Below are positions 25,288 through 33,591 of a stretch of 64,000 bases of DNA, one piece after another (the stretch's first letter is position 1; every line of letters begins with the position of its first letter). Position numbers and translations under genes: made by a program. The stretch is from Akkermansia muciniphila. GTDB taxonomy: Bacteria > Verrucomicrobiota > Verrucomicrobiia > Verrucomicrobiales > Akkermansiaceae. Where the stretch lies: assembly GCA_947624785.1 (NCBI GenBank), contig CANQLV010000004.1, forward strand, positions 1 to 64,000. The letters run 5' to 3'. A model generated the notes under the pieces. It made no database searches. It saw only the letters and a list, made by a program, of their open reading frames with translations, and was not told the DNA's origin.

Positions 25288-26568
25288 CTATTTGGAGGGC
25301 TGCATGACCTGCCGCCCCGTCGTAATGGCGATGGCGTCCGCCAGCGGCATTTCCTTCTCCGTATGCGCCGCACCCCAGGAATCCGAGAAGATGAGCGTCT
25401 TCTTTTCCTCGTCAAAACCGATGATGAGCCTCAAATGGCCACCGCGCGTCTGGGACAGGCGCAGCGGCTCAGGAACGATGCCCAGTTGAACGGACCACAG
25501 CACGGGAATGCCCGCCGTAATGTAGGGCCTGATGGCGTTGAGCCACTTGTCCGTCTGGGACGGCGATCCGGCGCGCGCCAGCTTCAGCACCTCCCCGTCC
25601 GCATTGTCCCAGAAGCCGGACCAGTCATATTCATTCTCCACCTTCTCCTTTTTCAATTTGGAGGCGGCGCGGTTATAGGCTTTCAGCAGATTCCGGAAAT
25701 CACGGGTGTCCGTCAGGGAATCCAGCACCTTGATCCGTATCTGGAAGCGCGCCCCTATCTTTTTCAGGTTCTCCGCCATTGCCGCCGTGCTGGTTCCTCC
25801 TTCCGCGGAGGAATTGGCCAGGGAGGCAAGTTCGTGCTGGTCCACGTAATCCATTCCGTAATAGGCAAAAATCCGGGCGGCGGTCGCCACCACGCAATAA
25901 CCCTTCTGCCCCTGGTCTACCATGGGAATGTCCTGGATCACCACCCGTTTTCCTTCTTTCCTGACGTGCTGCTTGATATCCGCCCTTTTGGCGCGGGAAG
26001 AAGCGTCGCCCCTCGCGATGGAAGCCTCCGTGGGGCCGGCCTTCAACCGGATGAATTCCGCCTCAAATTCCCTGCCCTCCCGCGACGTATTGATTTCCAG
26101 GGTAATCGCCCCCTTGTCCCAAATCCAGGACCAGCCATTGACCTTGACCACCGCCTCCTTCCGGGTGGCCCGGTACTCCCTGGGCTGCACTCCGGTGAGA
26201 GCGGTCAGCCCTTCCCTGATGCGGTCCAGGCGTTTTTCAAACTCATCCTTGTCAATGGCCCCGTTGTCCCCCTTGTTGTACATCATGACGGTCATGGACT
26301 GGGGGACGCCTTCCTTCCAGTGCACCAGCATTTCCCCCAGGGGCATTTCCCCGATTTTGATTGCGGGCTTCGCAATCCGGAGCTGGGTCTTGTCCCTGTC
26401 CACCCAGCCTCCGGATTCCCCGTTGAAATATTTCCCGAACAAGTCCGGCTGCGGCAGGGTCCAGAACGCGCCGGACTTCAAATCCGGCGCCATGTCGCCA
26501 GCGCCCCACGCGGAGGGAAGAAGGCAGCAGGCCGAAAAAACAGAAAGGAATGAAGAGATAAATCGCAT
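25288..26568 (-). CDS. exported C39-like cysteine peptidase-domain protein
   Basis: The ATG at 26568 (MRFISSFLSVFSACCLLPSAWG) gives 426 aa with a signal peptide. The first 200 residues are beta-rich and unassigned. From about residue 210 a papain-like C39 pattern appears: IPMVDQGQKGYCVVATAARIFAYYG with an oxyanion Gln and Cys225, GGHLRLIIGFDEEKK with His378, and FSDSWG with Asp396, in the proper order. Lone secreted C39-type domains may cleave peptides or act on cross-links; no bacteriocin or ABC exporter gene is adjacent. No Shine-Dalgarno is visible at this start. Confidence 0.7.
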   Translation of the reverse strand: MRFISSFLSVFSACCLLPSAWGAGDMAPDLKSGAFWTLPQPDLFGKYFNGESGGWVDRDKTQLRIAKPAIKIGEMPLGEMLVHWKEGVPQSMTVMMYNKGDNGAIDKDEFEKRLDRIREGLTALTGVQPREYRATRKEAVVKVNGWSWIWDKGAITLEINTSREGREFEAEFIRLKAGPTEASIARGDASSRAKRADIKQHVRKEGKRVVIQDIPMVDQGQKGYCVVATAARIFAYYGMDYVDQHELASLANSSAEGGTSTAAMAENLKKIGARFQIRIKVLDSLTDTRDFRNLLKAYNRAASKLKKEKVENEYDWSGFWDNADGEVLKLARAGSPSQTDKWLNAIRPYITAGIPVLWSVQLGIVPEPLRLSQTRGGHLRLIIGFDEEKKTLIFSDSWGAAHTEKEMPLADAIAITTGRQVMQPSK

Positions 26569-26732
26569 AACGGCAAAGGAGTTGAGGAACGGTCCCGCTG
26601 CTCGGGGCCCATGCTGACAATGTATTCTTCCATGGCGGTTCTGCCAAGAAAAAATGAATCTTCCTCCGGCGGGCGCCCCCGTTCTTCGCCTTCCCCTCAC
26701 CGGATTCATTCAGACAGGCCCCAGGAACAAAA

Positions 26733-26770
26733 AACCGGCCTGCCGCGGTGCATTCCGCGGCAGGCCGGTT
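26733..26770 (-). terminator. rho-independent terminator after trxA
   Basis: A perfect 16-bp stem (26733-26748 with 26755-26770) has a 6-base loop. On the minus strand it is followed by a run of T. It lies just after the thioredoxin stop. Confidence 0.92.
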
Positions 26771-26791
26771 TGAATGAATAAACCAGTCCGG

Positions 26792-27109
26792 TTACATGAA
26801 CGGACGCAAACGCTGCATGATGGCGTCCTTGGAAGAGGCTCCCACCATCGTATCCATGATTTCCCCGTCCTTGATAACCAGGAGGGTGGGAATGGTACGC
26901 ACGCCATAGGTAGCGGCAAGGCCGTTGTTGGCGTCCACATCCACTTTGCCCACCTTGATCTTGCCGGCCAGTTCCGTGGAAAGCTGGTCAATGATCGGAG
27001 CGATCATGCGGCAGGGGCCGCACCATGTAGCCCAGAAGTCGACAAGCACAGGAATGTCGGACTTCAGGACTTCATCCTCAAAATTTGCTTCAGAAAATAC
27101 GTTTGCCAT
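26792..27109 (-). CDS. trxA: thioredoxin
   Basis: This is a 105-aa cytosolic disulfide reductase. It has the active site [10 protein letters not shown] (Cys30, Cys33), preceded by the strand VLVDF with the buried Asp, then [28 protein letters not shown] with the cis-Pro motif TIPT. No signal peptide is present, so it is the general cytosolic thioredoxin rather than a periplasmic TlpA-type protein. It follows the proline-rich gene by 38 bases on the same strand and ends in a strong terminator. Confidence 0.96.
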   Translation of the reverse strand: MANVFSEANFEDEVLKSDIPVLVDFWATWCGPCRMIAPIIDQLSTELAGKIKVGKVDVDANNGLAATYGVRTIPTLLVIKDGEIMDTMVGASSKDAIMQRLRPFM

Positions 27110-27147
27110 AGTACCGCTTAGAGTATTTCAACAGTCATTATGTTCAC

Positions 27148-27858
27148 TTATTCTTCTGCATCGGCGCCATCATCGGAAGACTCTTCTGCAGGGGCATCGG
27201 AGGAGGCGTCATCGGTAGAAGATTCGGCGGCGGTGTCATCGGTCGCTTCTTCACCGGCGGAGGTGGGAGCCGCGGCGGCGGGCTTGGAGTCGCTCCCCAG
27301 CCAGCCCGTCATGCTGCGGGCTTCCAGGGTATCCGTGGCGTATTGGTAACCAACGAAAATAAGCGCAAAGGCAAGAGCTACGAAGGAAAGGACATTGAGC
27401 AGCGTATTGGGGGCCGCTTCCGTATCTTCTTCAAACTTCTTGGCCGTAAAGGAGGCGGAAGAAACCGGAGCGGCCGCGGGAGCGGTATTCAGCCCGATGG
27501 TGGCCTGCGGAAGCTGGGCAGTCGCCATGCCTGCCCCGGGAGGAGTCAGGGGAACGGTGGGCGCAGCGGCAGCGGGCGCCGCACCGGCGGCAGGAGCCAC
27601 GGGCGTCGTCGCGGAGCCGAGAGCAACCGTCTTCAAACCTCCGCCAAGCTTGATGCCTCCGCCGAGTCCGGCGGGACGAAGGGGAATGGTGGGCGCAGCA
27701 GCAGCGGGCGGCGCGGCAGGAGCCGCAGGAGCGCCGGAGGCGGGAGGAACAGAGGGAGCCGCCGGTGCCTTGGGCACGGAAGGAGCGGCCGGCGGAGTCG
27801 GAATGCTGGGCGGAGGCGGAGTACCGCCCGGAATGGAGGGGGGAGGTGGATTACTCAT
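27148..27858 (-). CDS. proline/alanine-rich protein with one membrane segment and acidic tail
   Basis: The 236-aa product has three parts: a low-complexity Pro/Ala-rich N-terminus with repeated PPPPSIP and AAPTIPL/AAPTVPL blocks (residues about 1-140), one hydrophobic helix (LLNVLSFVALAFALIFVGYQY) and an acidic Ser/Asp/Glu/Ala tail. The N-terminus has no signal peptide, so it is likely cytosolic with the acidic tail outside. The pattern suggests a flexible tether or scaffold. It lies directly upstream of trxA and may share its transcript. No known family is recognised. Confidence 0.7.
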   Translation of the reverse strand: MSNPPPPSIPGGTPPPPSIPTPPAAPSVPKAPAAPSVPPASGAPAAPAAPPAAAAPTIPLRPAGLGGGIKLGGGLKTVALGSATTPVAPAAGAAPAAAAPTVPLTPPGAGMATAQLPQATIGLNTAPAAAPVSSASFTAKKFEEDTEAAPNTLLNVLSFVALAFALIFVGYQYATDTLEARSMTGWLGSDSKPAAAAPTSAGEEATDDTAAESSTDDASSDAPAEESSDDGADAEE

Positions 27859-28047
27859 ATCGGAAAAAATAGCTGTGCTGAACGATAGCTCTCGCTTATT
27901 TCCGGCCGTAAATCAAGAAAAAGAATGCGCAAAGCCCAAATTCCGTGCAATTTTTTTTAATTTGGAGCGTATTCCATCCTAAACACGCTGTCCGGACTTG
28001 CCCTGAAAAGCGTTCTTTCCTACGCTGTGTATCCGGCATTATTTCAT

Positions 28048-28728
28048 ATGAAACCCATTACCAAACTAGCTTCCACTACCTTGCCCGACGGTTCCATTCT
28101 CGATCTCTGGGAACGGGACGGCTTCCATTTTCTTCTTCGTGACGGCGTGCAGCTCGCGTCCAGTTTTTCCCATGGGAGCAATGAAGCGGCGGCGGCCATG
28201 GCGGCGGCCCCGGTTAAAAGGGCCAACCAGCCCGCTTTTCTCCTGGACGGCCTCGGCCTGGGATTCACCCTGTTTGCCCTGATGGACCTGGTCCAGAGGG
28301 AAAAGGCCCGCTTCATCGTGGCGGAACCCTGCAAGCCGCTGGTTGGCTGGCACCAGGAGCTGATGGACGGGGAACGCCCCGGCTTCCTGCACGATCCCCG
28401 CGTCAGCGTGGAATTTACTCCGGCGCTCCAGATCGCCCGCAAGAACCCGAAGAGCTTCCACGCCATCCTGTGCCGTTCCACGCATGAACGCATGAACCTG
28501 AGCGTGGCGGAGGCTTCCGACTATTTTGCCGCGCTCAAGCAGGGCGGCCTGCTGGTCATCACCGTGGCCCGGCCGGACGTCCGGCTTGCCCGCACACTGC
28601 AAAAAGCGGGTTTTGAAGTGAGCACGGAAGCAGTGCCTGCCTCACATAAAGGAAAGAAAACCACTTTTCACACCGTTATTCTTGGAAAGAAGGGGCGCTT
28701 CGTCCCCTTCTCCGCGCATCAGTCCTGA
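28048..28728 (+). CDS. spermidine-synthase/methyltransferase-fold protein
   Basis: The ATG at 28048 gives 226 aa (MKPITKLASTTLPDGSILDLWERDG); a GTG at 28027 is an alternative. A glycine-rich loop FLLDGLGLGFT followed by an acidic residue after the next strand (FIVAEPCKPLVGWH) fits the nucleotide/SAM site of the spermidine synthase fold, and DPRVSVEFTPALQIARKNP followed by FHAILCRST resembles the next two strands. It lacks the GGGDG and catalytic Asp motifs of true aminopropyltransferases, so enzyme activity is uncertain. It is the first gene of a tight seven-gene run to 35178. Confidence 0.55.
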   Translation: MKPITKLASTTLPDGSILDLWERDGFHFLLRDGVQLASSFSHGSNEAAAAMAAAPVKRANQPAFLLDGLGLGFTLFALMDLVQREKARFIVAEPCKPLVGWHQELMDGERPGFLHDPRVSVEFTPALQIARKNPKSFHAILCRSTHERMNLSVAEASDYFAALKQGGLLVITVARPDVRLARTLQKAGFEVSTEAVPASHKGKKTTFHTVILGKKGRFVPFSAHQS

Positions 28729-28743
28729 TTCCATTCTGTCACC

Positions 28744-29928
28744 ATGAACCGCACCACTCTTACCACGGCCGGACTTCTGGCCGCTCTGCTCATCGGAATT
28801 CCCGCCCTAGCGGACTCCATTGCCCCGGGAATCCTGCTTCCCAAGAAAAACACCAAATCCATTTCCTTCTCCCCCAAGGGAAGCTCGGACATTTTCCTGC
28901 TCGGCATCATGCCGCAGGGCAGCTCCGTCAAGAAGGGGGAATCCGTGGCCCAGGCGGACTTCCGCATCCTGGACAGGAGCATTGAAGACTACGAACGCAC
29001 CATCAAGAGCAAAAACCTGGAAGTGCTGAAACTCCGGTACGCCCTGGACCAGCAGAAGGAACGCTCCTCGCTGGCTCTGCAAAAATACCAGACGGCCCTG
29101 ACCCGGACGGAGGAGGACCAGAAGGACTTTCAGGAAAAGCGGAAGGCCCGCATGCTGGCGGAAGAGGAGGAACGCGTCAACAAGGCCCTGCGCCACATGT
29201 CCTACAAGCAGGAGGAGCTGAACCAGCTTACCAAGATGTACAAGGACGACCAGGTGGCGGAGGAAACGGAAGAAATCATCCTGAAACGCTTGAAAAACGA
29301 ACTGGGGGAAAGCGAATTTGCCGTCCAGGGAGCCAAGCTCGTCGCGGAGCTGGCCAAGCTGCGCAACATCCACCGCCTGGGGGAAGACTACGCCACGGCG
29401 GTCAAGGAAAAGCAGATGGATTTGGAACAGGCCCGGAAGCAGGCGGATTTTGACCTGGAACAGAAAAAGATAGCCCTGACGGAAGCGGAGGTGTCCCTGC
29501 GCCGCCTTCAGGACAAATACAACGAACTGAAAGCGGACCGGGAAATGGCCGCCTTCAAGGCCCCTGAAAACGGCATCCTGCTGTACGGCGGCTATGTGGC
29601 GGACAAATGGGTGGCCATCCCGGTGGCGGAAAAGCTCAAGCCCGGCGGCAAGCTGGAAGCCTTTGACAAAATCGCCACCATCGTCCCGCCGAACTCGGAA
29701 CTGATCGTGCAGGCCACGCTGCCGGACTCCACCGCCACGCCCAAGGTGGGGGAAGCCGTCGTCATCAAGGTAACGAACATGCAGATTCCCGGCGTCATTA
29801 CGGAAGCCAGCCCCATTCCGGGGGCGGACGGCAAGCGCCGCATCATCATCACGCCCAAGGTTCCCGCCAGCCAGATCTTCGCTCCCGGCCTCCCCGTCCA
29901 GGTCACCATTAAGGACCAGCAGGCCTGA
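28744..29928 (+). CDS. periplasmic adaptor (HlyD/RND-type membrane-fusion-like) protein
   Basis: The 394-aa product has a signal peptide (MNRTTLTTAGLLAALLIGIPALA), a short half-lipoyl-like region (LLGIMPQGSSVKKGESVAQADFRILDR), a long coiled coil (residues about 80-265, rich in Lys/Glu/Gln), a second lipoyl half (FKAPENGILLYGGYV) and beta-barrel-like strands near the end (ELIVQATLPDSTATPKVGEAVVIKV, VTIKD). This order is that of membrane fusion proteins. No ABC, MFS or RND partner lies in the run, so what it joins is unclear. It begins 16 bases after the preceding gene. Confidence 0.7.
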   Translation: MNRTTLTTAGLLAALLIGIPALADSIAPGILLPKKNTKSISFSPKGSSDIFLLGIMPQGSSVKKGESVAQADFRILDRSIEDYERTIKSKNLEVLKLRYALDQQKERSSLALQKYQTALTRTEEDQKDFQEKRKARMLAEEEERVNKALRHMSYKQEELNQLTKMYKDDQVAEETEEIILKRLKNELGESEFAVQGAKLVAELAKLRNIHRLGEDYATAVKEKQMDLEQARKQADFDLEQKKIALTEAEVSLRRLQDKYNELKADREMAAFKAPENGILLYGGYVADKWVAIPVAEKLKPGGKLEAFDKIATIVPPNSELIVQATLPDSTATPKVGEAVVIKVTNMQIPGVITEASPIPGADGKRRIIITPKVPASQIFAPGLPVQVTIKDQQA

Positions 29929-29944
29929 TCCCCTACGGACCTCC

Positions 29945-31171
29945 ATGAATAAAGCCGTCTTTTTTCTCGCCGCCCTGGGGGCCAGCACGGCGCTCTGCGC
30001 CTCCGTTCCGGCGGAAAACGCGGAAAAAAGGGATACCATTCCCATTGCCAGGGTGCCGGACGTTCCGCCGCCCTCCCGGAAAACGCTGGACGCCTCCATC
30101 CGGAAGGCGGCGGACTTCCTGCTGAAGGAACAGAACAGGGACGGCTCCTGGGGAAGCCATACGCGCACCAAGGGGCTGAACGTCATCTGCCCCTACCCTG
30201 AAGGGCCCAGGTCGTTCAGGACGGCCTCCACCTCCCTGTGCGTGATCGGGCTGCTCACCAGCCCCCTGAAGGAGGACCCCGCCGTCAAGGCCGCGCTGGA
30301 CAAGGCCGTGCAGTACCTGCTAACCACCCTGCCCACCCTGAAACGGGGAGACACGCGCACCGTGCTCGGCGTCTGGGGCCATGCCTACGGCCTCTCCGCC
30401 CTGAGTCGGGCGGCCCGCAATCTTCCGGCGGATTCCCCCCTGTATGCGGAGCTCAAAAAAGTGGCCGGCCTTCAGGTCAAGGCGCTGGACCAGATGGCGG
30501 ACGTCCAGGGCGGCTGGGGCTATTATACGTTTGAAACCTTTTCCAAACGCCCCATCGGAGAACCCACCTCCTTCCTGACGGCTACGGTCCTGCTCGCCTA
30601 CAAGGACTCGGAACAGGCCTTCGGCCTCAAGCCGGATGCCCGCGTCGTCAAACGCGCCGTCGCCTGCCTGGAAAAACTGCGGACCCCTGCCGGCAGCTAC
30701 GTCTATTCCCTTTCCCACTCCTTTTATCCCGGCAGGCCCATCAACCGCCACACCGGCAGTCTGGCACGCACCCCCGCCGGAGACCTGGCCCTGATGCGGT
30801 ATGACCCGGCTTTCATCTCCAGGCGGCAGTTGGAAGACGGCCTGGAACGCATCTGGAGCCGCGGCGGCTGGCTTTCCCTGGCCGTGAAAAAGCCCATTCC
30901 CCATGAAAGCTTTGCCCAGAACGCGGGCTACTTCTTCTACTACGGGTACTATTACGCCGCCCGCTGCCTGGAGGAAGTGGCCCCGGAACATCTGGCGCGC
31001 CATGCCTCCCATCTGGCAAGCGACCTCCTGCCCATGCAGGAAAAAGACGGCTCCTGGTGGGACTATCCCCTCTACAACTATCACAAATTCTACGGCACCG
31101 GCTATGCCCTGTACGCCGTCTCCCGCGTCAGGGAATCCCTGTACCCTTCCAATGCCGTAACGGCCCCCTGA
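29945..31171 (+). CDS. secreted alpha/alpha-toroid protein (terpene-cyclase/prenyltransferase-repeat-like), copy 1
   Basis: The 408-aa product has a signal peptide (MNKAVFFLAALGASTALCA). Its body has repeats typical of the squalene cyclase/prenyltransferase toroid: IRKAADFLLKEQNRDGSWGSH (QW-like), SFRTASTSLCVIGLL, VKAALDKAVQYLLTTLP, VKRAVACLEKLRTPAGSY, and near the end MQEKDGSWWDYPLYNYHKFYGTGYALYA. A DxDD catalytic motif of squalene-hopene cyclases is not visible and the protein is exported, so a binding or polysaccharide/protein-processing role fits better than terpenoid synthesis. It is paralogous to the next gene, 4 bases downstream. Confidence 0.7.
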   Translation: MNKAVFFLAALGASTALCASVPAENAEKRDTIPIARVPDVPPPSRKTLDASIRKAADFLLKEQNRDGSWGSHTRTKGLNVICPYPEGPRSFRTASTSLCVIGLLTSPLKEDPAVKAALDKAVQYLLTTLPTLKRGDTRTVLGVWGHAYGLSALSRAARNLPADSPLYAELKKVAGLQVKALDQMADVQGGWGYYTFETFSKRPIGEPTSFLTATVLLAYKDSEQAFGLKPDARVVKRAVACLEKLRTPAGSYVYSLSHSFYPGRPINRHTGSLARTPAGDLALMRYDPAFISRRQLEDGLERIWSRGGWLSLAVKKPIPHESFAQNAGYFFYYGYYYAARCLEEVAPEHLARHASHLASDLLPMQEKDGSWWDYPLYNYHKFYGTGYALYAVSRVRESLYPSNAVTAP

Positions 31172-31174
31172 CTC

Positions 31175-32428
31175 ATGTTCCGCCCGCTGACGACCAGCCT
31201 TCTCGCGATTCTGTGCCTGCATCTTCCCGCAGCGCACGGGAAACCCGCGCAGGCGGAAAAGGCGGATGCTATCCAGATCGCCAAAATTCCGGACATCCCG
31301 CCCGCGAAACCCGAACAATTTGACCAGGCGTTCCGCCGCGGCGTAGACTTCCTGCTGAAAACGCAGAACAGGGACGGCTCCTGGGGTGACCACCGGGTCA
31401 TCGGCACCTGGAACATCCTGTGCCCCTATCCGGACGGCCCGCTCACCTTCAAGACGGCCAGCACCGCCCTGTGCATTGCGGGGCTTAACGCCAGCCCCCT
31501 CCACAACGAACCCGCCGTGCAGCAGGCCATGACCCGCGCGGAAGACTACCTGATCCGTACGATGCCCCATTTGAAACGCGGGGACGCCCTGTGCGTGTAC
31601 AACACCTGGGCGCATACCTACGTGCTGGACGCCATGAGCATGCGGGCCGCAAGACTGGACCGGAACAGCCCGCGCTACCGGGAACTGAAGGCCTGCGCCG
31701 GCTCCCAGGTGAAAAAGCTCAATGAGCTGGCTTCCGCCATGGGGGGCTGGGGCTACCTCACCTATTCCGGTTTCAGCAAACGGCCCGCGGCGCAGCCCAC
31801 TTCCTTCCTGACGGGGACCGTCCTCATCTCCGCCTGGATGGCCGGAGAATCATTCGGCCTGTCGCTGGATAACAAAATATTCAGCCGCGCGCTGAAATTC
31901 CTCAAATCCCAAAGGACGCCGGCGGGAACCTACGTCTATTCCCTGAGCCACGCCTTCTATCCCGGCCGGCCCATCAACCGCCACACCGGCAGCCTGGCAC
32001 GCACCCCCGCCTGTGACTACGCCATCAGGCTTTGGGAGCCGGAAGGCATCTCCCTGCGCCAGCTCGTGGACGGCCTGGACCGCCTGTGGAGCCGCCGGGG
32101 ATGGCTGGCGATGGCCCTCCACAAGCCCACTCCCCACGAAAGCTTCGCCCAGAATTCCGGCTACTTTTTCTACTACGGATACTATTATTCAGGAATGTGT
32201 CTGGACATGCTGGCTCCAAATCAGGTAAAACGCCATGCGTCTCTATTGGCGGACGATATCCTCACCCGTCAGGGAACAGACGGTTCCTGGTGGGATTACC
32301 CCCTGTACAATTACCACAAATTCTATGGCACCGGCTACGCCCTGTACGCCCTTTCCCGCGCGTGGGACAAGCTGTACGGACAGCCGGAACCGCCTCCATC
32401 CCTTACTTCCACACCATCCCGGCCATGA
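31175..32428 (+). CDS. secreted alpha/alpha-toroid protein, copy 2
   Basis: The 417-aa paralogue of the preceding gene shares IQIAKIPDIPPAK, FLLKTQNRDGSWGDH, RPAAQPTSFLTGTVL, PAGTYVYSLSHAFYPGRPI and GSWWDYPLYNYHKFYGTGYALYAL. A signal peptide is present (MFRPLTTSLLAILCLHLPAAHG). The conserved blocks shared by both copies (YSLSHxFYPGRPINRHTGSLARTP and ESFAQNxGYFFYYGYYY) probably line the central cavity. The stop overlaps the start of the next gene (ATGA at 32425), showing translational coupling with the GH43 enzymes. Activity is unknown. Confidence 0.7.
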   Translation: MFRPLTTSLLAILCLHLPAAHGKPAQAEKADAIQIAKIPDIPPAKPEQFDQAFRRGVDFLLKTQNRDGSWGDHRVIGTWNILCPYPDGPLTFKTASTALCIAGLNASPLHNEPAVQQAMTRAEDYLIRTMPHLKRGDALCVYNTWAHTYVLDAMSMRAARLDRNSPRYRELKACAGSQVKKLNELASAMGGWGYLTYSGFSKRPAAQPTSFLTGTVLISAWMAGESFGLSLDNKIFSRALKFLKSQRTPAGTYVYSLSHAFYPGRPINRHTGSLARTPACDYAIRLWEPEGISLRQLVDGLDRLWSRRGWLAMALHKPTPHESFAQNSGYFFYYGYYYSGMCLDMLAPNQVKRHASLLADDILTRQGTDGSWWDYPLYNYHKFYGTGYALYALSRAWDKLYGQPEPPPSLTSTPSRP

Positions 32429-33570
32429 CAAACACCATGAAATCACTTCTGGCGCTCTGCCTGTTCTGCGGCGCGGCCGCCGTCTCCACCGCGGAAACGC
32501 CGGTCCGGCACACGTCCTTCAAGCCCGGTGAAATCTGGACGGACAACAACGGCGTGCATATCAACGCCCACGGCGGCGGCATCCTGTACGACAAGGGCAC
32601 CTACTACTGGTACGGGGAACACAAGGTGGAGGGGGACGCCGGAAACCGCGCCCAGGTGGGCGTGCACTGCTATTCCTCCAGGGACCTGTACAACTGGAAG
32701 GACGAAGGAATCGCCTTGAAAGTGGTGGAAGGGGACAACTCCCACCCCATCGCCAAGGGCTGCATCCTGGAACGCCCCAAGGTGGTCTACAACAAGAAGA
32801 CCAAAAAGTACGTGATGTGGTTCCATCTGGAGCTCAAGGGAAAAGGCTATGGCGCGGCCTATGCGGGCGTGGCGACGGCCACAAAGGCCACCGGACCGTT
32901 CACGTTCCTGAAAGCCGGGCGCGTCAATCCGGGCAAATGGCCCATGAACATGGACAGGAAGGACCAGACCATGAAAACGTTCAAGGGAGTGCCCGGCCTG
33001 ACCTCCAGCGCCCTGCCGGAAGGCGTGCGTTCCGAGGACATGTTCAAGAAGGACTTTGAAAAAGGACAGATGAGCCGTGACATGACCATCTTTGTGGACG
33101 ACGACGGCAAGGCCTACCACATCTATTCCTCCGAGGAAAACAGCACCACCCACATCGCGGAACTGACCCCGGACTACACGGAGCACACCGGAAAATTCGT
33201 CCGCGTCTTCCCCGGCCGCTTCATGGAAGCTCCCGCCATCTTCAAGCACAAGGGCAAATACTACTTCATCGCCTCCGGCTGCACGGGCTGGGCGCCCAAC
33301 GCCGCCCGGAGCGCCGTGGCCCCCCGCATTGCCGGACCGTGGGCGGAACTCAAAAACCCCTGCGTGGGGCCCAAGGCCCATATCACCTTCGGCGGACAGA
33401 GCACCTACATCCTGCCCGTGCAGGGCAAACCCGGCAAATTCATCTTCATGGCGGACATCTGGAGGCCCCAGAACGCCATTGACGGCCGCTATATGTGGCT
33501 TCCCATCCAGTTTGATGGAGACCAGATCAAACTGGAATGGAAAGACGAATGGAAACTGGAAGACATGTAA
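32425..33570 (+). CDS. GH43-family glycosidase, exo-beta-1,3-galactanase-like, copy 1
   Basis: The ATG at 32425 overlaps the previous stop and gives 381 aa with a signal peptide (MKSLLALCLFCGAAAVSTA); the longer open frame from 32032 is antisense-like sequence inside the previous gene. The five-bladed propeller opens with HINAHGGGILYDKGTYYWYGEHK. Glu116 in ILERPKV, Asp219 in SRDMT and Gln325 in FGGQST match the acid, pKa-modulating Asp and unusual Gln base described for GH43 exo-beta-1,3-galactanases (subfamily 24 type). It would trim beta-1,3-galactan or related mucin-type chains in the periplasm or outside. Subfamily and substrate are inferred. Confidence 0.82.
   Translation: MTNTMKSLLALCLFCGAAAVSTAETPVRHTSFKPGEIWTDNNGVHINAHGGGILYDKGTYYWYGEHKVEGDAGNRAQVGVHCYSSRDLYNWKDEGIALKVVEGDNSHPIAKGCILERPKVVYNKKTKKYVMWFHLELKGKGYGAAYAGVATATKATGPFTFLKAGRVNPGKWPMNMDRKDQTMKTFKGVPGLTSSALPEGVRSEDMFKKDFEKGQMSRDMTIFVDDDGKAYHIYSSEENSTTHIAELTPDYTEHTGKFVRVFPGRFMEAPAIFKHKGKYYFIASGCTGWAPNAARSAVAPRIAGPWAELKNPCVGPKAHITFGGQSTYILPVQGKPGKFIFMADIWRPQNAIDGRYMWLPIQFDGDQIKLEWKDEWKLEDM
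32511..32822 (+). repeat. near-identical direct repeat, copy A (within GH43 copy 1)
   Basis: This 312-base tract matches 33675-33986 with about three mismatches, while the flanking parts of the two GH43 genes differ much more. The abrupt change in identity points to recent gene conversion. Confidence 0.85.
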
Positions 33571-33591
33571 CCCGATTCACCGCCAACACGC

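Noticed and set aside
23704..26553. 949-codon plus-strand frame opposite asnS and the C39-like gene
   Set aside because: It crosses two confident minus-strand genes and has no motif.
32032..32424. N-terminal extension of GH43 copy 1 into the preceding gene
   Set aside because: The extra residues are out-of-frame translation of the toroid gene; a signal peptide begins at 32425/32437.
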